Positions 1 to 7,989 of a DNA stretch of 13,223 nt are shown one piece after another (position 1 is the stretch's first letter; each line of letters opens with the position of its first letter). Both the position numbers and the translations under genes were made by a program. The notes under the pieces were generated by a model. The model was not told the origin of the DNA, did not search any database, and saw only the letters and a list, made by a program, of their open reading frames with translations. Source of the DNA: CAYNUJ01 sp964621225 (GTDB lineage Bacteria > Bacteroidota > Ignavibacteria > Ignavibacteriales > Melioribacteraceae); the NCBI GenBank assembly GCA_964621225.1, contig CAZULK010000071.1:1-13223 (forward strand), in the 5' to 3' direction.

Positions 1-944
1 GTCTGCATGATGTTATATTTTTCCGACAGGTCACGAATGGGACGGAAAAACATCTCGGTATATTGAATGAAAGCAAAAAGAACACCGACAGTTAATGTTC
101 CTTCCAATACGTTTCCGCCACCGTACCAAATAATTAATGCTATTGCTATCGAACTAAGAAATTCAACCGACGGATAAAATATCGCATAGTAGAATATCGA
201 TTTAATGTTCGCTTCTTTGTGATCTTCGTTGATGGAAGAAAACTTGTTTAATTCTTCCTTTTCCTTGTTAAAAATTTGAACAATGTTCATTCCGGTTATA
301 TGTTCTTGCATGTATGAATTCAACCGCGCAAGATGAAACCTTACGTTTCTATAAGCATCCCTTACTTTTCTGCGGAATAAAAAAGTACCGTAGAATAATA
401 TTGGCAGTACCGATAAAGTTACCAGTGAAAGGTCCCATGCCAAAAAGAACATGAAAATGAATATCCACACGATGATGAAAATATCGCTGAATATCATAAC
501 AATACCGGAGGAGAATAATTCATTCAATGATTCAATATCATTCGTAACCCTAGTTACAATTCTACCGACCGGTGTTTTATCAAAAAATTTAAGGGATAAT
601 TTCTGTACATGTTTGAATACTTTCACCCTAAGGTCATAAATTATTTTTTGACCCATCAATTGGGTAAAGTATGTGAGGAAATATTGAATAACAGCTTGGA
701 ATACCAAAGAAGCAATAAGCAATAAGCTTATTATCAATAATCCGTTGTAATCTTTATTGGCAATTGAATCGTCGATAGCAATTTTTGTGAGATAAGGTCT
801 AACGGGACCCAAACCGGCAACAACTATATTTAATAGAATCGCAAGAAAGACATATTTCTTATATGGCTTTACATAACCAAGTAATCTTTTCATCAACTTG
901 GAATCGTAAGCTTTGCCCATTATTTCGTCGCTTTGCATCGACAT
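1..944 (-). CDS. ABC exporter half-transporter, membrane domain only (3' end cut by window edge)
   Basis: This is the N-terminal 314 residues of an ABC-type multidrug/lipid exporter subunit. The reading frame stays open to base 1, so the nucleotide-binding domain lies outside the window. Full family members are about 580-600 aa. The visible part is the six-helix type I exporter membrane domain, with hydrophobic segments near residues 31-50, 67-90, 150-170, 174-191, 250-275 and 283-300. The coupling-loop motifs are FFDKTPVGRIVTRVTNDIE (residues 120-138) and MQEHITGMNIVQIFNKE (212-228). The ATG at 944 overlaps the stop of the upstream ABC gene (TAATG) and has AGGAG 8 bases upstream. The two subunits are therefore probably translationally coupled and form a heterodimer in the inner membrane. 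I expect the missing ATPase domain to carry a normal Walker B Glu, because the partner is degenerate. The substrate cannot be told. Confidence 0.93.
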   Translation of the reverse strand, partial: MSMQSDEIMGKAYDSKLMKRLLGYVKPYKKYVFLAILLNIVVAGLGPVRPYLTKIAIDDSIANKDYNGLLIISLLLIASLVFQAVIQYFLTYFTQLMGQKIIYDLRVKVFKHVQKLSLKFFDKTPVGRIVTRVTNDIESLNELFSSGIVMIFSDIFIIVWIFIFMFFLAWDLSLVTLSVLPILFYGTFLFRRKVRDAYRNVRFHLARLNSYMQEHITGMNIVQIFNKEKEELNKFSSINEDHKEANIKSIFYYAIFYPSVEFLSSIAIALIIWYGGGNVLEGTLTVGVLFAFIQYTEMFFRPIRDLSEKYNIMQ

Positions 945-2692
945 TAAGCAATCTCCTGCAATTCTTTTTCCAATTGTTGTTTCAAATGAATATCTGCGTA
1001 AATACCCTTCAATTCCACAAGTTGATCGTGTGTGCCTTCTTCAACAATTTTACCGTTATCAATCACATAAATTTTATCTGAATTTTTTACGGTGGAAATT
1101 CTGTGACTAATAATGATACTTGTTCTATTCTTCATGAACTCTTTGAGTTCGGTTAATATTTCCTCTTCGGTATTTGTATCCACAGCGGAAAAACTATCGT
1201 CCAATATCAGTATTTTGGGATCAACAGCTAATGCACGGGCTAATGAGGTTCTTTGCTTTTGACCGCCCGAAAGTGTTATTCCCCTTTCGCCAAGCACAGT
1301 TTCGTATCCTTCGGGAAAATCTTTTACGTCTTTATCCAACCGGGATATCTTCGCGACTTTCAGCATCCACTCTTCCGACTGGTCTTTCGATCCGTATAGA
1401 ATATTATTTTTTAATGATTCTGAGAATAAAAATGTCTCCTGCGGCACCAATCCGATATTCCTCCTCAGTACAGAAAACGGAATATCTTTCACATTCACAC
1501 CATCAATCAACACTTCGCCGGAGGTAACATCAAACATTCTTACAATCAAATTGATCAGAGTTGTTTTTCCAACTCCGGTATGTCCTACAAAAGCTACCGT
1601 TGCACCTTTTGGTATTTTAAGATTTATCCCCTCCAACACCAACGGCAGGTCTTCTCTATATTTGAAAGAAACATCTTTAAATTCAATTTCACCTTCAATA
1701 TCCTTTAACGAATCATCCGTAGATTTAACTTCAGTAATTTCACTCTTTTCGTTTAATATTTTAAGTAATCTTTTCATGGAAGCCGATGCTTGCTGAATAA
1801 TATTCATTATCCAACCGAAAGCTATCATCGGCCAAATCAACAAGCCTAAATAAATAATGAATGCGGAAAGGTCGCCCAATGTTAAAGTTTCATTTATCAC
1901 CATTGTTCCGCCGGCCCAGATGACAATGATAATAGAAACTCCTGAAATCAGGAAAAGTATCGGCATGAATAAAGCTTGTATTTTCACTTTATCCATATTC
2001 CTTTCCAAATATTCCTTGCTCGCTATGTTGAACCTTTCAATTTCACTCTTTTCCCTTACGTAAGATTTTATTACCCTCATTCCGGAAAAATTCTCTTGAG
2101 CTTTGGTCGTTAATTCCGAAAATTTCTCCTGAATTTTGGTAAACTTTTTATGGATTTTCTTACTCAATTGGTAAACAAAAAATGACAATAGAGGCAACGG
2201 TACCAAAGTATAAAAAGTTAACAAAGGTGAGATTGATAACATTATTGATATAACCATTATGAATTTGGTGCCGGTATCTATTGAATACATCACCGCCGGC
2301 CCCACATACATACGAACTGCACTGATATCGTTCGTTGCATGAGCCATTAAATTTCCGGTGGAATTATTTTGGAAGAATCTCAGCGGTAATGTTTGAATAT
2401 GCTTCCAAAAATCCTGCCTCAAATCATATTCAATCTCTCTGGAAACGACAATTATGGTTTCGCGTATAAGAAATCTAAAAATACCGCTTAGCAACGCCGC
2501 ACCAACTATATAAAAAGAGTAATTAATGATTTGAGAAATATCCTGATCGGCAATAATTCCGTCTATACCTTTACGCAGTTGCAGAGGAATCATCACCTGA
2601 AATAGATTGGAGCACAGAATAAAAATAAACCCGAGAATGAGCTTCTTTTTATGACTGAAAAAATATTTATTTAAATGCTTTAAACTATTCAT
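944..2692 (-). CDS. ABC exporter half-transporter with degenerate Walker B (ATP-binding/permease)
   Basis: A complete 582-residue type I ABC exporter subunit, of normal length for the family. It has an N-terminal membrane domain (about residues 1-300) with coupling motif FFQNNSTGNLMAHATNDI (106-123), followed by the ATPase domain. That domain has Walker A GHTGVGKT (370-377), Q-loop Q418, signature LSGGQ (474-478), Walker B ILILDD (494-499), D-loop SAVD (502-505) and switch His530. The position after the Walker B Asp498 is Asp499, where a catalytic Glu normally sits. This is typical of the non-catalytic partner in heterodimers such as BmrC/BmrD, TM287/288 and TmrAB. The intact LSGGQ fits this too, since it completes the partner's active site. 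The overlapping downstream gene is the expected partner. Multidrug or lipid export is inferred from the family; the actual substrate is unknown. Confidence 0.95.
   Translation of the reverse strand: MNSLKHLNKYFFSHKKKLILGFIFILCSNLFQVMIPLQLRKGIDGIIADQDISQIINYSFYIVGAALLSGIFRFLIRETIIVVSREIEYDLRQDFWKHIQTLPLRFFQNNSTGNLMAHATNDISAVRMYVGPAVMYSIDTGTKFIMVISIMLSISPLLTFYTLVPLPLLSFFVYQLSKKIHKKFTKIQEKFSELTTKAQENFSGMRVIKSYVREKSEIERFNIASKEYLERNMDKVKIQALFMPILFLISGVSIIIVIWAGGTMVINETLTLGDLSAFIIYLGLLIWPMIAFGWIMNIIQQASASMKRLLKILNEKSEITEVKSTDDSLKDIEGEIEFKDVSFKYREDLPLVLEGINLKIPKGATVAFVGHTGVGKTTLINLIVRMFDVTSGEVLIDGVNVKDIPFSVLRRNIGLVPQETFLFSESLKNNILYGSKDQSEEWMLKVAKISRLDKDVKDFPEGYETVLGERGITLSGGQKQRTSLARALAVDPKILILDDSFSAVDTNTEEEILTELKEFMKNRTSIIISHRISTVKNSDKIYVIDNGKIVEEGTHDQLVELKGIYADIHLKQQLEKELQEIA
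953..957 (-). promoter_or_regulatory. Ribosome binding site of the second ABC subunit
   Basis: AGGAG read on the minus strand lies inside the last codons of the upstream ABC gene, 8 bases before the ATG at 944. It supports the overlapping TAATG start rather than the in-frame ATG two codons further on. Confidence 0.7.
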
Positions 2693-2715
2693 TACAATAT
2701 TTTAACGTCCCTCAT
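2692..2715 (-). other. Possible 7-codon upstream ORF ending on the ABC start codon
   Basis: On the minus strand an ATG at 2715 opens a seven-codon frame (MRDVKIL) whose TAA overlaps the A of the ABC gene's ATG at 2692 (TAATG). The ABC start has no Shine-Dalgarno at normal spacing; the nearest purine run, GAGGGA, is inside this mini-frame. Reinitiation from the short frame could drive translation of the ABC gene. The mini-frame itself has no clear ribosome site, so this may be chance. Confidence 0.2.
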
Positions 2716-2758
2716 CAAAATTGGTTCATATTAGGACTAAATATCCATTAACAATTTA

Positions 2759-2789
2759 TATAATTTCAATTATACCACAAACGTAAAAT
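2759..2789 (-). promoter_or_regulatory. Candidate promoter and dyad before the ABC exporter pair
   Basis: This is part of the 97-base spacer between the serS stop and the first ABC gene. On the minus strand it shows TACGTTTG (2785-2778), an exact match to the Bacteroidota -7 consensus TAnnTTTG. It also shows TGG-TATAAT (2777-2769), an extended sigma70-type -10. No good -35/-33 box is visible: at 17-base spacing the hexamer matches TTGACA at only 3 of 6 positions. The -10 is the left arm of a perfect 7+2+7 dyad, TATAATT-GA-AATTATA (2774-2759), which could be an operator or only AT-rich chance. Transcription from here would leave a leader of about 70-80 bases. Confidence 0.4.
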
Positions 2790-4067
2790 TTATTCTATAA
2801 CATCGAACCCGGTATATTTCCTCAAGGGTTCCGGAACAATTATTTTTCCGTCGGGAGTTTGATTATTTTCCAATAAACTTACCATCAATCTACTGGTTGC
2901 CAATCCGCTGCCGTTCAAAGTATGCACGAATTGAGGTTTTTTCATATCTTTATATTTGAACCTGATTGATGCCCTTCTTGCTTGGAAATCCTCGAAGTTA
3001 CTGCATGAAGAAGATTCCAACCACTTTTGTTCTGCGGGTGACCAAGTTTCGATATCGTAACATTTTGCTGCAGAAAAACTTAAATCACCTGTACAAAGCA
3101 AGAGTATTCTATAAGGAACATTCAATGCTTTCAGAATATCTTCGGCATCGGAAACCAGTTGTTCCAAATGGTCGTAAGAATTTTCCGGTTCAACAATTTT
3201 AACCATTTCAACTTTGTTGAACTGATGGACACGCAAAAATCCTTTGGATTCTTTTCCATGTGAACCTGCTTCCCTACGGAAACATGCAGAAAAGGCAACA
3301 TAATTTTTAGGCAGTTCACCGTCTCTTAATATTTCGTTCCTGTGTAAATTTGTAACCGGCACTTCAGCCGTAGGGATTGGGAAAAGATCATCAATCGAAC
3401 AATGATACATGTCTTCTTCCAATTTGGGAATTTGTCCGGTTCCCTTCATTGAATCCCGGTTTACAAGAAACGGAGGAAAAACTTCCGTATAGTTATGTTG
3501 ATTTATATGAACATCCAACATGTAATTAATAAGTGCTCTTTCAAGTGTAGCACCCTTCCCGACATACACCGGGAAACCGGAACCGGAAATTTTAGCTCCC
3601 CTCTCAAAATCGAGGATGCCTAATTTCTTACCCAATTCAAGGTGATCGAGCATGAAATCTTTTTTATCAAATTCATATCCATCCGGAGTCCATCTTCTTA
3701 CTTCAACGTTATCATCTGCGGACTTACCAACCGGAACCGATTCATGAGGTAAATTAGGAACCCATGCAAGTAATTCATTCAACTCTTGTTCCGTTGACCT
3801 CAACTTATCATCCATTTCCTTTATTTCATCGGCAACTTTTTTCATCTCGGCTATCAGTTCATCAGCGTTCTCGCCGCTTCTTTTTAATTTACCAACTTCA
3901 GCCGATACTTTATTTTTTTGTGCCTTTAATTCTTCTACTTTGCTTATTATCGATCTGCGTTCGTTATCCAAAGCAAGAATTTTATCTACATCGGCTTTTT
4001 CGTTCTTGTTTTCGACCGCTTTCTTAACCAGTTCCGGATTTTCTCTAAGTAATTTTATATCTAACAT
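2790..4067 (-). CDS. serS: Serine--tRNA ligase
   Basis: Seryl-tRNA synthetase, a cytoplasmic class II enzyme that activates serine with ATP and charges tRNA-Ser (also the first step for tRNA-Sec where present). It has 425 residues, normal for bacterial SerRS. Residues 1-100 form the helical coiled-coil arm that grips the long variable arm of tRNA-Ser; this part is rich in Lys/Glu heptads. The catalytic core shows motif 1 around GSGFPVYVGKGATLERALIN (162-181), GTGQIPK (209-215), the serine-binding TAE loop (233-235), motif 2 from CFRREAG to RVHQFNKVE (262-287), the SSSCSNFEDFQARR segment (352-365) and motif 3 NGSGLATSRLMVSLLENNQ (385-403). The start follows the leuS stop by 2 bases and has AGAGGA at good spacing. 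The two synthetases are therefore almost certainly cotranscribed. Confidence 0.99.
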   Translation of the reverse strand: MLDIKLLRENPELVKKAVENKNEKADVDKILALDNERRSIISKVEELKAQKNKVSAEVGKLKRSGENADELIAEMKKVADEIKEMDDKLRSTEQELNELLAWVPNLPHESVPVGKSADDNVEVRRWTPDGYEFDKKDFMLDHLELGKKLGILDFERGAKISGSGFPVYVGKGATLERALINYMLDVHINQHNYTEVFPPFLVNRDSMKGTGQIPKLEEDMYHCSIDDLFPIPTAEVPVTNLHRNEILRDGELPKNYVAFSACFRREAGSHGKESKGFLRVHQFNKVEMVKIVEPENSYDHLEQLVSDAEDILKALNVPYRILLLCTGDLSFSAAKCYDIETWSPAEQKWLESSSCSNFEDFQARRASIRFKYKDMKKPQFVHTLNGSGLATSRLMVSLLENNQTPDGKIIVPEPLRKYTGFDVIE

Positions 4068-4069
4068 CT

Positions 4070-6538
4070 TTATCCTCTTACAACAATGTTGAATACCTTA
4101 TTAGGTATGTAAATTTCTTTAACAATTTGTTTTCCGTCTGTATGAGCCTTCACATTTTCCTGTTCGTAGGCTGCTGCTTTCACTTCTTCTTCAGCGGCAT
4201 CCTTTGGCATATTGAATTTGGCTCTTACTTTTCCGTTTACCTGCACAACAATAGTAACTTCGTCCACGACTAATGCTTTTTTATCAACTTCAAACCATTC
4301 GGGTTTGGCGAAAATAGATTCTTCGTTACCAAGCAATTCCCATCCTTCTTCGGCCAAATGTGGCGCCAAAGGTGCAAGCATTACGGTAAACCTTCTCAAT
4401 GAATAAGCTTTTATTTCGTCACTGCAATCTTTCAAGTTTTTGAATTCATTGATCAATTCCATTAAAGCAGCAACTGCAGTATTGAATGAAAATTTCTCGA
4501 GGGAATATTCAACTCTTTCCAAAGTTGCATTCACTTTTCTGTAAACAGATTTTTCAGCCTCATTAAGAGTATTCAGGTCATACTCATCTTTTGGTGTACT
4601 GCTTTTAAATATTCCCTTATATTCATTAAATAAATTAAAGGAACGTTGAACGAATCTGTCCACACCAACTATTCCTTTGTCGCTCCAGTCTCCTCCGTCT
4701 TCATAAGGACCCATAAACATAAGATACATTCTAAAAACATCCGAACCATATTCTTTTGTGAATGTATCCGGGTTAACAACGTTACCTTTGGATTTGGACA
4801 TTTTAGCGCCTTCGTTGGTTATAGTTCCTTGATGAATTAATCTTTGGAACGGTTCGTCGCTATTTACCAATCCGATGTCCCTTAAAAATTTATGAATGAA
4901 CCTTGCATAGAGAAGATGCATTGCTGCGTGTTCTGCACCACCGACGTATGTATCTACCGGAGTCCATTTATTAGCAAGATCGATATTAAACATTCCTTCT
5001 GAATATTTGGGATCGAGATAACGGAGATAATACCATGATGAATCAACAAAGGTATCCATTGTATCAACATCCCGTTTAGCAGTCTTACCACAGTTGGGAC
5101 ATGTAGTATTAACGAACTCGGAATTTCCTGCCAAAGGAGAACCACCATCCGGTTTGAAATCTACATCATACGGTAATTCAACCGGTAATTGATCTTCGGG
5201 AACCGGAACTTCTCCGCAATCATCACAATAGATAATTGGTATGGGTGTTCCCCAATAACGTTGACGGCTTATCAACCAATCTCTGAGTCTGTAGTTAACT
5301 TTCCTCTCGCCTATTCCTTTTTCTTCCAGGAAATCGGAAATTTTTTCTTTCCCTTCGTCGGAACGGAGTCCGTTGAATTCTCCGGAATTGATCATCGTTC
5401 CGATTCCGGTAAATGCTTCCTTTAATTCATCTTCGGCAGTTTTTCCGTCTTCCAATATTACCTTTCTGATTGGCAGGCTGAATTTAGTAGCGAATTCAAA
5501 ATCCCTTTCATCGTGACCTGGAACAGCCATAACCGCCCCGGTTCCGTAAGTTGCCAATACGTAATCTGCTATCCACACCGGAACTTTTTCTCCATTAATC
5601 GGATTAACTGCATATGCACCGGTGAAGACACCAGTTTTTTCTTTTACTGTAGAAGTTCTTTCAATCTCGCTGAGCGTTCTTACTTCTTCAATATATTTTT
5701 CGACTGCTTCTTTTTGATCCGGTGTAGTTATTTTTTCTACCAATTGATGTTCCGGAGCCAAAACCACGTATGTAACCCCGAAAAGTGTATCGGGACGAGT
5801 AGTGAATACAGTAAATTTGTCATCACTGCCATCTATCGAGAAGTTGATTTCGGTTCCTGTGCTCTTTCCAATCCAATTTCTTTGTATGTGTTTGGTTTTA
5901 TCCGGCCAGTCGATTGTGTCCAAACCTGAAATTAGTTCTTCAGCATAGTCGGTTATTTTGAAGAACCATTGCGTTAAATCCTTTCTGATTACAGTCGTAG
6001 AACATCTCTCGCAAGTACCGTCTGCCTGAACTTGTTCGTTAGCCAGCACAGTTTGACACGAAGGACACCAGTTTACGGGTGCATTCTTTCTGTATGCTAA
6101 TCCTTTTTTATATAATTGCAAAAAGAGCCATTGATTCCATTTGTAATATTCCGGAACACAAGTCATCAATTCTGCATTCCAATCGTACATACAGCCCATA
6201 TTTTTAAGCTGCACACGAATATCTTCAATATTTTTCATCGTGCTATCGAATGGATGCACGCCGGTTTTAATTGCATAATTTTCTGCAGGTAATCCGAATG
6301 CATCGTAGCCCATCGGTTCAAATACATTGTAACCTCTTAACTTTTTGTATCTTGCAAATGAGTCGGTGGGTCCGTAGTTGTACCAATGCCCAATATGCAA
6401 TTTTGCACCGGAAGGATAAATGAACATAACCAAACAGTAGTGTTTGTTCTCTGTTTTAGTCAAATCGGTTTGAAAAGCTTTATTTTCTTCCCATTTTTTC
6501 TGCCATTTCTTCTCAACTTCTTCAAAAGGATAGCGCAT
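4070..6538 (-). CDS. leuS: Leucine--tRNA ligase
   Basis: Leucyl-tRNA synthetase, a class Ia enzyme that charges tRNA-Leu and hydrolyses misacylated products. It has 822 residues, within the usual bacterial 800-880. The Rossmann catalytic core carries HIGH exactly at 48-51 and KMSKS at 579-583. The inserted CP1 editing domain shows the Thr-rich FTTRPDTLFG (245-254) and GTGAVMAVPGHDERD (332-346) with the editing aspartates D343/D346. Two Cys pairs of zinc-ribbon type are present: C158/C161 with C176/C179, and C438/C441 with C480/C483. The C-terminal tail has the tRNA-binding VQVNGKVRAKF segment (766-776). The ATG at 6538 gives the canonical start MRYPFEEVEKKWQ. It has only a weak AGGTGA upstream. 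serS follows after 2 bases. The 163-base leader may carry regulation and is described separately. Confidence 0.99.
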   Translation of the reverse strand: MRYPFEEVEKKWQKKWEENKAFQTDLTKTENKHYCLVMFIYPSGAKLHIGHWYNYGPTDSFARYKKLRGYNVFEPMGYDAFGLPAENYAIKTGVHPFDSTMKNIEDIRVQLKNMGCMYDWNAELMTCVPEYYKWNQWLFLQLYKKGLAYRKNAPVNWCPSCQTVLANEQVQADGTCERCSTTVIRKDLTQWFFKITDYAEELISGLDTIDWPDKTKHIQRNWIGKSTGTEINFSIDGSDDKFTVFTTRPDTLFGVTYVVLAPEHQLVEKITTPDQKEAVEKYIEEVRTLSEIERTSTVKEKTGVFTGAYAVNPINGEKVPVWIADYVLATYGTGAVMAVPGHDERDFEFATKFSLPIRKVILEDGKTAEDELKEAFTGIGTMINSGEFNGLRSDEGKEKISDFLEEKGIGERKVNYRLRDWLISRQRYWGTPIPIIYCDDCGEVPVPEDQLPVELPYDVDFKPDGGSPLAGNSEFVNTTCPNCGKTAKRDVDTMDTFVDSSWYYLRYLDPKYSEGMFNIDLANKWTPVDTYVGGAEHAAMHLLYARFIHKFLRDIGLVNSDEPFQRLIHQGTITNEGAKMSKSKGNVVNPDTFTKEYGSDVFRMYLMFMGPYEDGGDWSDKGIVGVDRFVQRSFNLFNEYKGIFKSSTPKDEYDLNTLNEAEKSVYRKVNATLERVEYSLEKFSFNTAVAALMELINEFKNLKDCSDEIKAYSLRRFTVMLAPLAPHLAEEGWELLGNEESIFAKPEWFEVDKKALVVDEVTIVVQVNGKVRAKFNMPKDAAEEEVKAAAYEQENVKAHTDGKQIVKEIYIPNKVFNIVVRG
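4073..4078 (-). promoter_or_regulatory. Ribosome binding site of serS
   Basis: AGAGGA on the minus strand lies within the last codons and stop of leuS, 5 bases before the serS ATG at 4067. It fixes that start. Confidence 0.7.
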
Positions 6539-6559
6539 CGTATCTTCACCTAATTTCTT

Positions 6560-6603
6560 AAAAAATAGAATTGCAAGTTATTAAAATGGAATAAGTTAAG
6601 CAA
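6560..6603 (-). terminator. Weak terminator-like dyad in the leuS leader
   Basis: On the minus strand an imperfect inverted repeat runs from TTGC (6603-6600) to GCAA (6574-6571), with inner arms TTATT and AATAA around a 7-base loop. There are about 11 pairs, interrupted by a G-G mismatch and a 2-base bulge. It is followed directly by TTCTATTTTTT (9 of 11 bases T). This has the form of an intrinsic terminator or attenuator for transcripts from rarA or from a leuS promoter. The stem is AT-rich and probably weak, so it may not work. Confidence 0.25.
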
Positions 6604-6624
6604 TTTAAACATTCACAAACATGA

Positions 6625-6648
6625 CCGGAATAAAGCCGCCGGAATAAA
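6625..6648. repeat. Perfect 10-base direct repeat in the leuS leader
   Basis: On the plus strand CCGGAATAAA occurs at 6625-6634 and again at 6639-6648, separated by GCCG, giving a 14-base period. It is a small GC-bearing island inside the otherwise AT-rich 163-base gap between the rarA stop and the leuS start. Tandem sites like this can be operators for a dimeric regulator, but no known regulator is recognised here. The rest of the gap shows AT-rich runs, including TATAAT at 6680-6675 on the minus strand, but no convincing promoter pair. Confidence 0.6.
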
Positions 6649-6702
6649 AATATTTTTTGAATTAAATTTTATAATTATATCGTTGAATTGAACAAAGGAG
6701 AA

Positions 6703-7989
6703 TTAGTATTTCTTTCTCCCTTTCCACAAAGCCTTTAACCTTTCTTTCAGGCTTTTCTCTATTCCGTTATCGGTAGGATGATAATATTGAACCGGTTTCA
6801 TTTCGTCGGGAAAATAATTTTCTTCCACAAAGTTATTTTCGCCTTCGTGAGCATATCTATAACCTTTATGATAACCGAGTTCTTTCATCAACTGGGTAGG
6901 AGCGTTTCGAAGTTTCAGCGGAACAGGATAGAGAGGTTTCTCTTTCACATCCTTGAAAGCAGCCTTAACGGCAACATAAGAAGCATTGCTTTTGGGAGCC
7001 GAAGCCAAGTAGGTAACACATTGAGCAAGAATTATTCTAGCTTCGGGCATACCTATTTTATGAACAGCGCTGAATGCAGCTTCTGCCAAAACCAATCCGT
7101 TCGGAGCTGCATTACCGACATCTTCGGATGCCAAAATCACCAAACGGCGGGCAATGAATAATGGATCTTCCCCTCCTTCCAGCATGCGAGCCATCCAATA
7201 AAGTGCTGCATCCGGATCACTTCCCCTAATACTCTTTATAAATGCAGATATTATATTGTAATGCTCTTCACCGCTTTTATCATAAATGATATTCTTTCGT
7301 TGAACTATATTCTCAATTGCTTCTTTGGTTATTTTAATCTCTTCATTCTTCGCTTGGGAAATAACGACATTATCCAGAATGCTGAGAAGTACACGAGCAT
7401 CTCCCCCGCTGATGTAAATTAAAAATTCTTTATCTATTTCCGTAATATTAAGAGAGGATAAAAAATCATCTTTGCTTAATGCAAAATCTATAATATTCAT
7501 CAAATCGTCTTTTGTGAGCTCGTTCAATACATACGTTCTTGCCCGGGAACGCAATGCAGGTATAACCTCGAAAGAAGGATTTTCGGTTGTTGCACCAATT
7601 AAAATCACTTCTCCCGATTCCACAGAAGATAGCAACGCATCTTGCTGGGCTTTATTGAAACGATGAATTTCATCGATGAATAGTATCGTACGGATATGAT
7701 AGAGCATATTATTTTTTGCTCTTTTTATTATCTCACGAATCTCTTTTACACCGGATGAAACAGCATTTATTTGATGAAACTCCGAGTTTGTCTTTTCCGA
7801 AATAATTTTTGCGAGAGTTGTTTTTCCCGTTCCCGGAGGCCCCCAAAGTATGAAAGAGCTAAGATTATCACTCTCAATCATCATTCTAAGCGGTTTCCCT
7901 TCTCCTACAAGATGGCTCTGACCTTGGAATTCATCCAATGACTTTGGTCTTATTCTTTCTGCCAGTGGTATTTGCGGAATATCTTTCAT
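6703..7989 (-). CDS. rarA: Replication-associated recombination protein A (RarA/MgsA, AAA+ ATPase)
   Basis: A 428-residue AAA+ ATPase of the RarA/MgsA/WRNIP1 family, which acts at stalled replication forks and on single-stranded DNA near the replisome. The N-terminal PLAERIRPKSLDEFQGQ (8-24) is diagnostic. Walker A is GPPGTGKT (50-57). Walker B is ILFIDEIHRF (102-111) with D106/E107. Sensor 1 is GATTENPSFE (132-141), and the arginine-finger region is ALRSRAR (145-151). Residues from about 250 form the C-terminal tetramerisation domain typical of the family (IKSIRGSDPDAALYWMARML, 251-270). The ATG at 7989 overlaps the stop of the upstream septum gene (TAATG), so translation is probably coupled. 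An AAGGA lies about 12 bases upstream, rather far. The clamp-loader subunit DnaX is the closest alternative family, but the C-terminal domain rules it out. Confidence 0.97.
   Translation of the reverse strand: MKDIPQIPLAERIRPKSLDEFQGQSHLVGEGKPLRMMIESDNLSSFILWGPPGTGKTTLAKIISEKTNSEFHQINAVSSGVKEIREIIKRAKNNMLYHIRTILFIDEIHRFNKAQQDALLSSVESGEVILIGATTENPSFEVIPALRSRARTYVLNELTKDDLMNIIDFALSKDDFLSSLNITEIDKEFLIYISGGDARVLLSILDNVVISQAKNEEIKITKEAIENIVQRKNIIYDKSGEEHYNIISAFIKSIRGSDPDAALYWMARMLEGGEDPLFIARRLVILASEDVGNAAPNGLVLAEAAFSAVHKIGMPEARIILAQCVTYLASAPKSNASYVAVKAAFKDVKEKPLYPVPLKLRNAPTQLMKELGYHKGYRYAHEGENNFVEENYFPDEMKPVQYYHPTDNGIEKSLKERLKALWKGRKKY

Noticed and set aside
5513..5929. Plus-strand open frame of 138 codons inside leuS
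   Set aside because: It is antisense to strongly conserved leuS sequence, has a Phe/Cys/Ser-rich composition typical of shadow frames and resembles no protein family. The same holds for the plus-strand frames at 11270-11752 and 6778-7161.
6605..6622. Short frame MFVNV in the leuS leader as a possible leucine leader peptide
   Set aside because: It has five codons, no leucine and no ribosome site, so it cannot sense leucyl-tRNA by classical attenuation.
6646..6658. AT palindrome AAAAATATTTTT in the leuS leader as a terminator
   Set aside because: It is a pure A/T palindrome without GC pairs or a loop. Such runs are expected by chance in AT-rich spacers.
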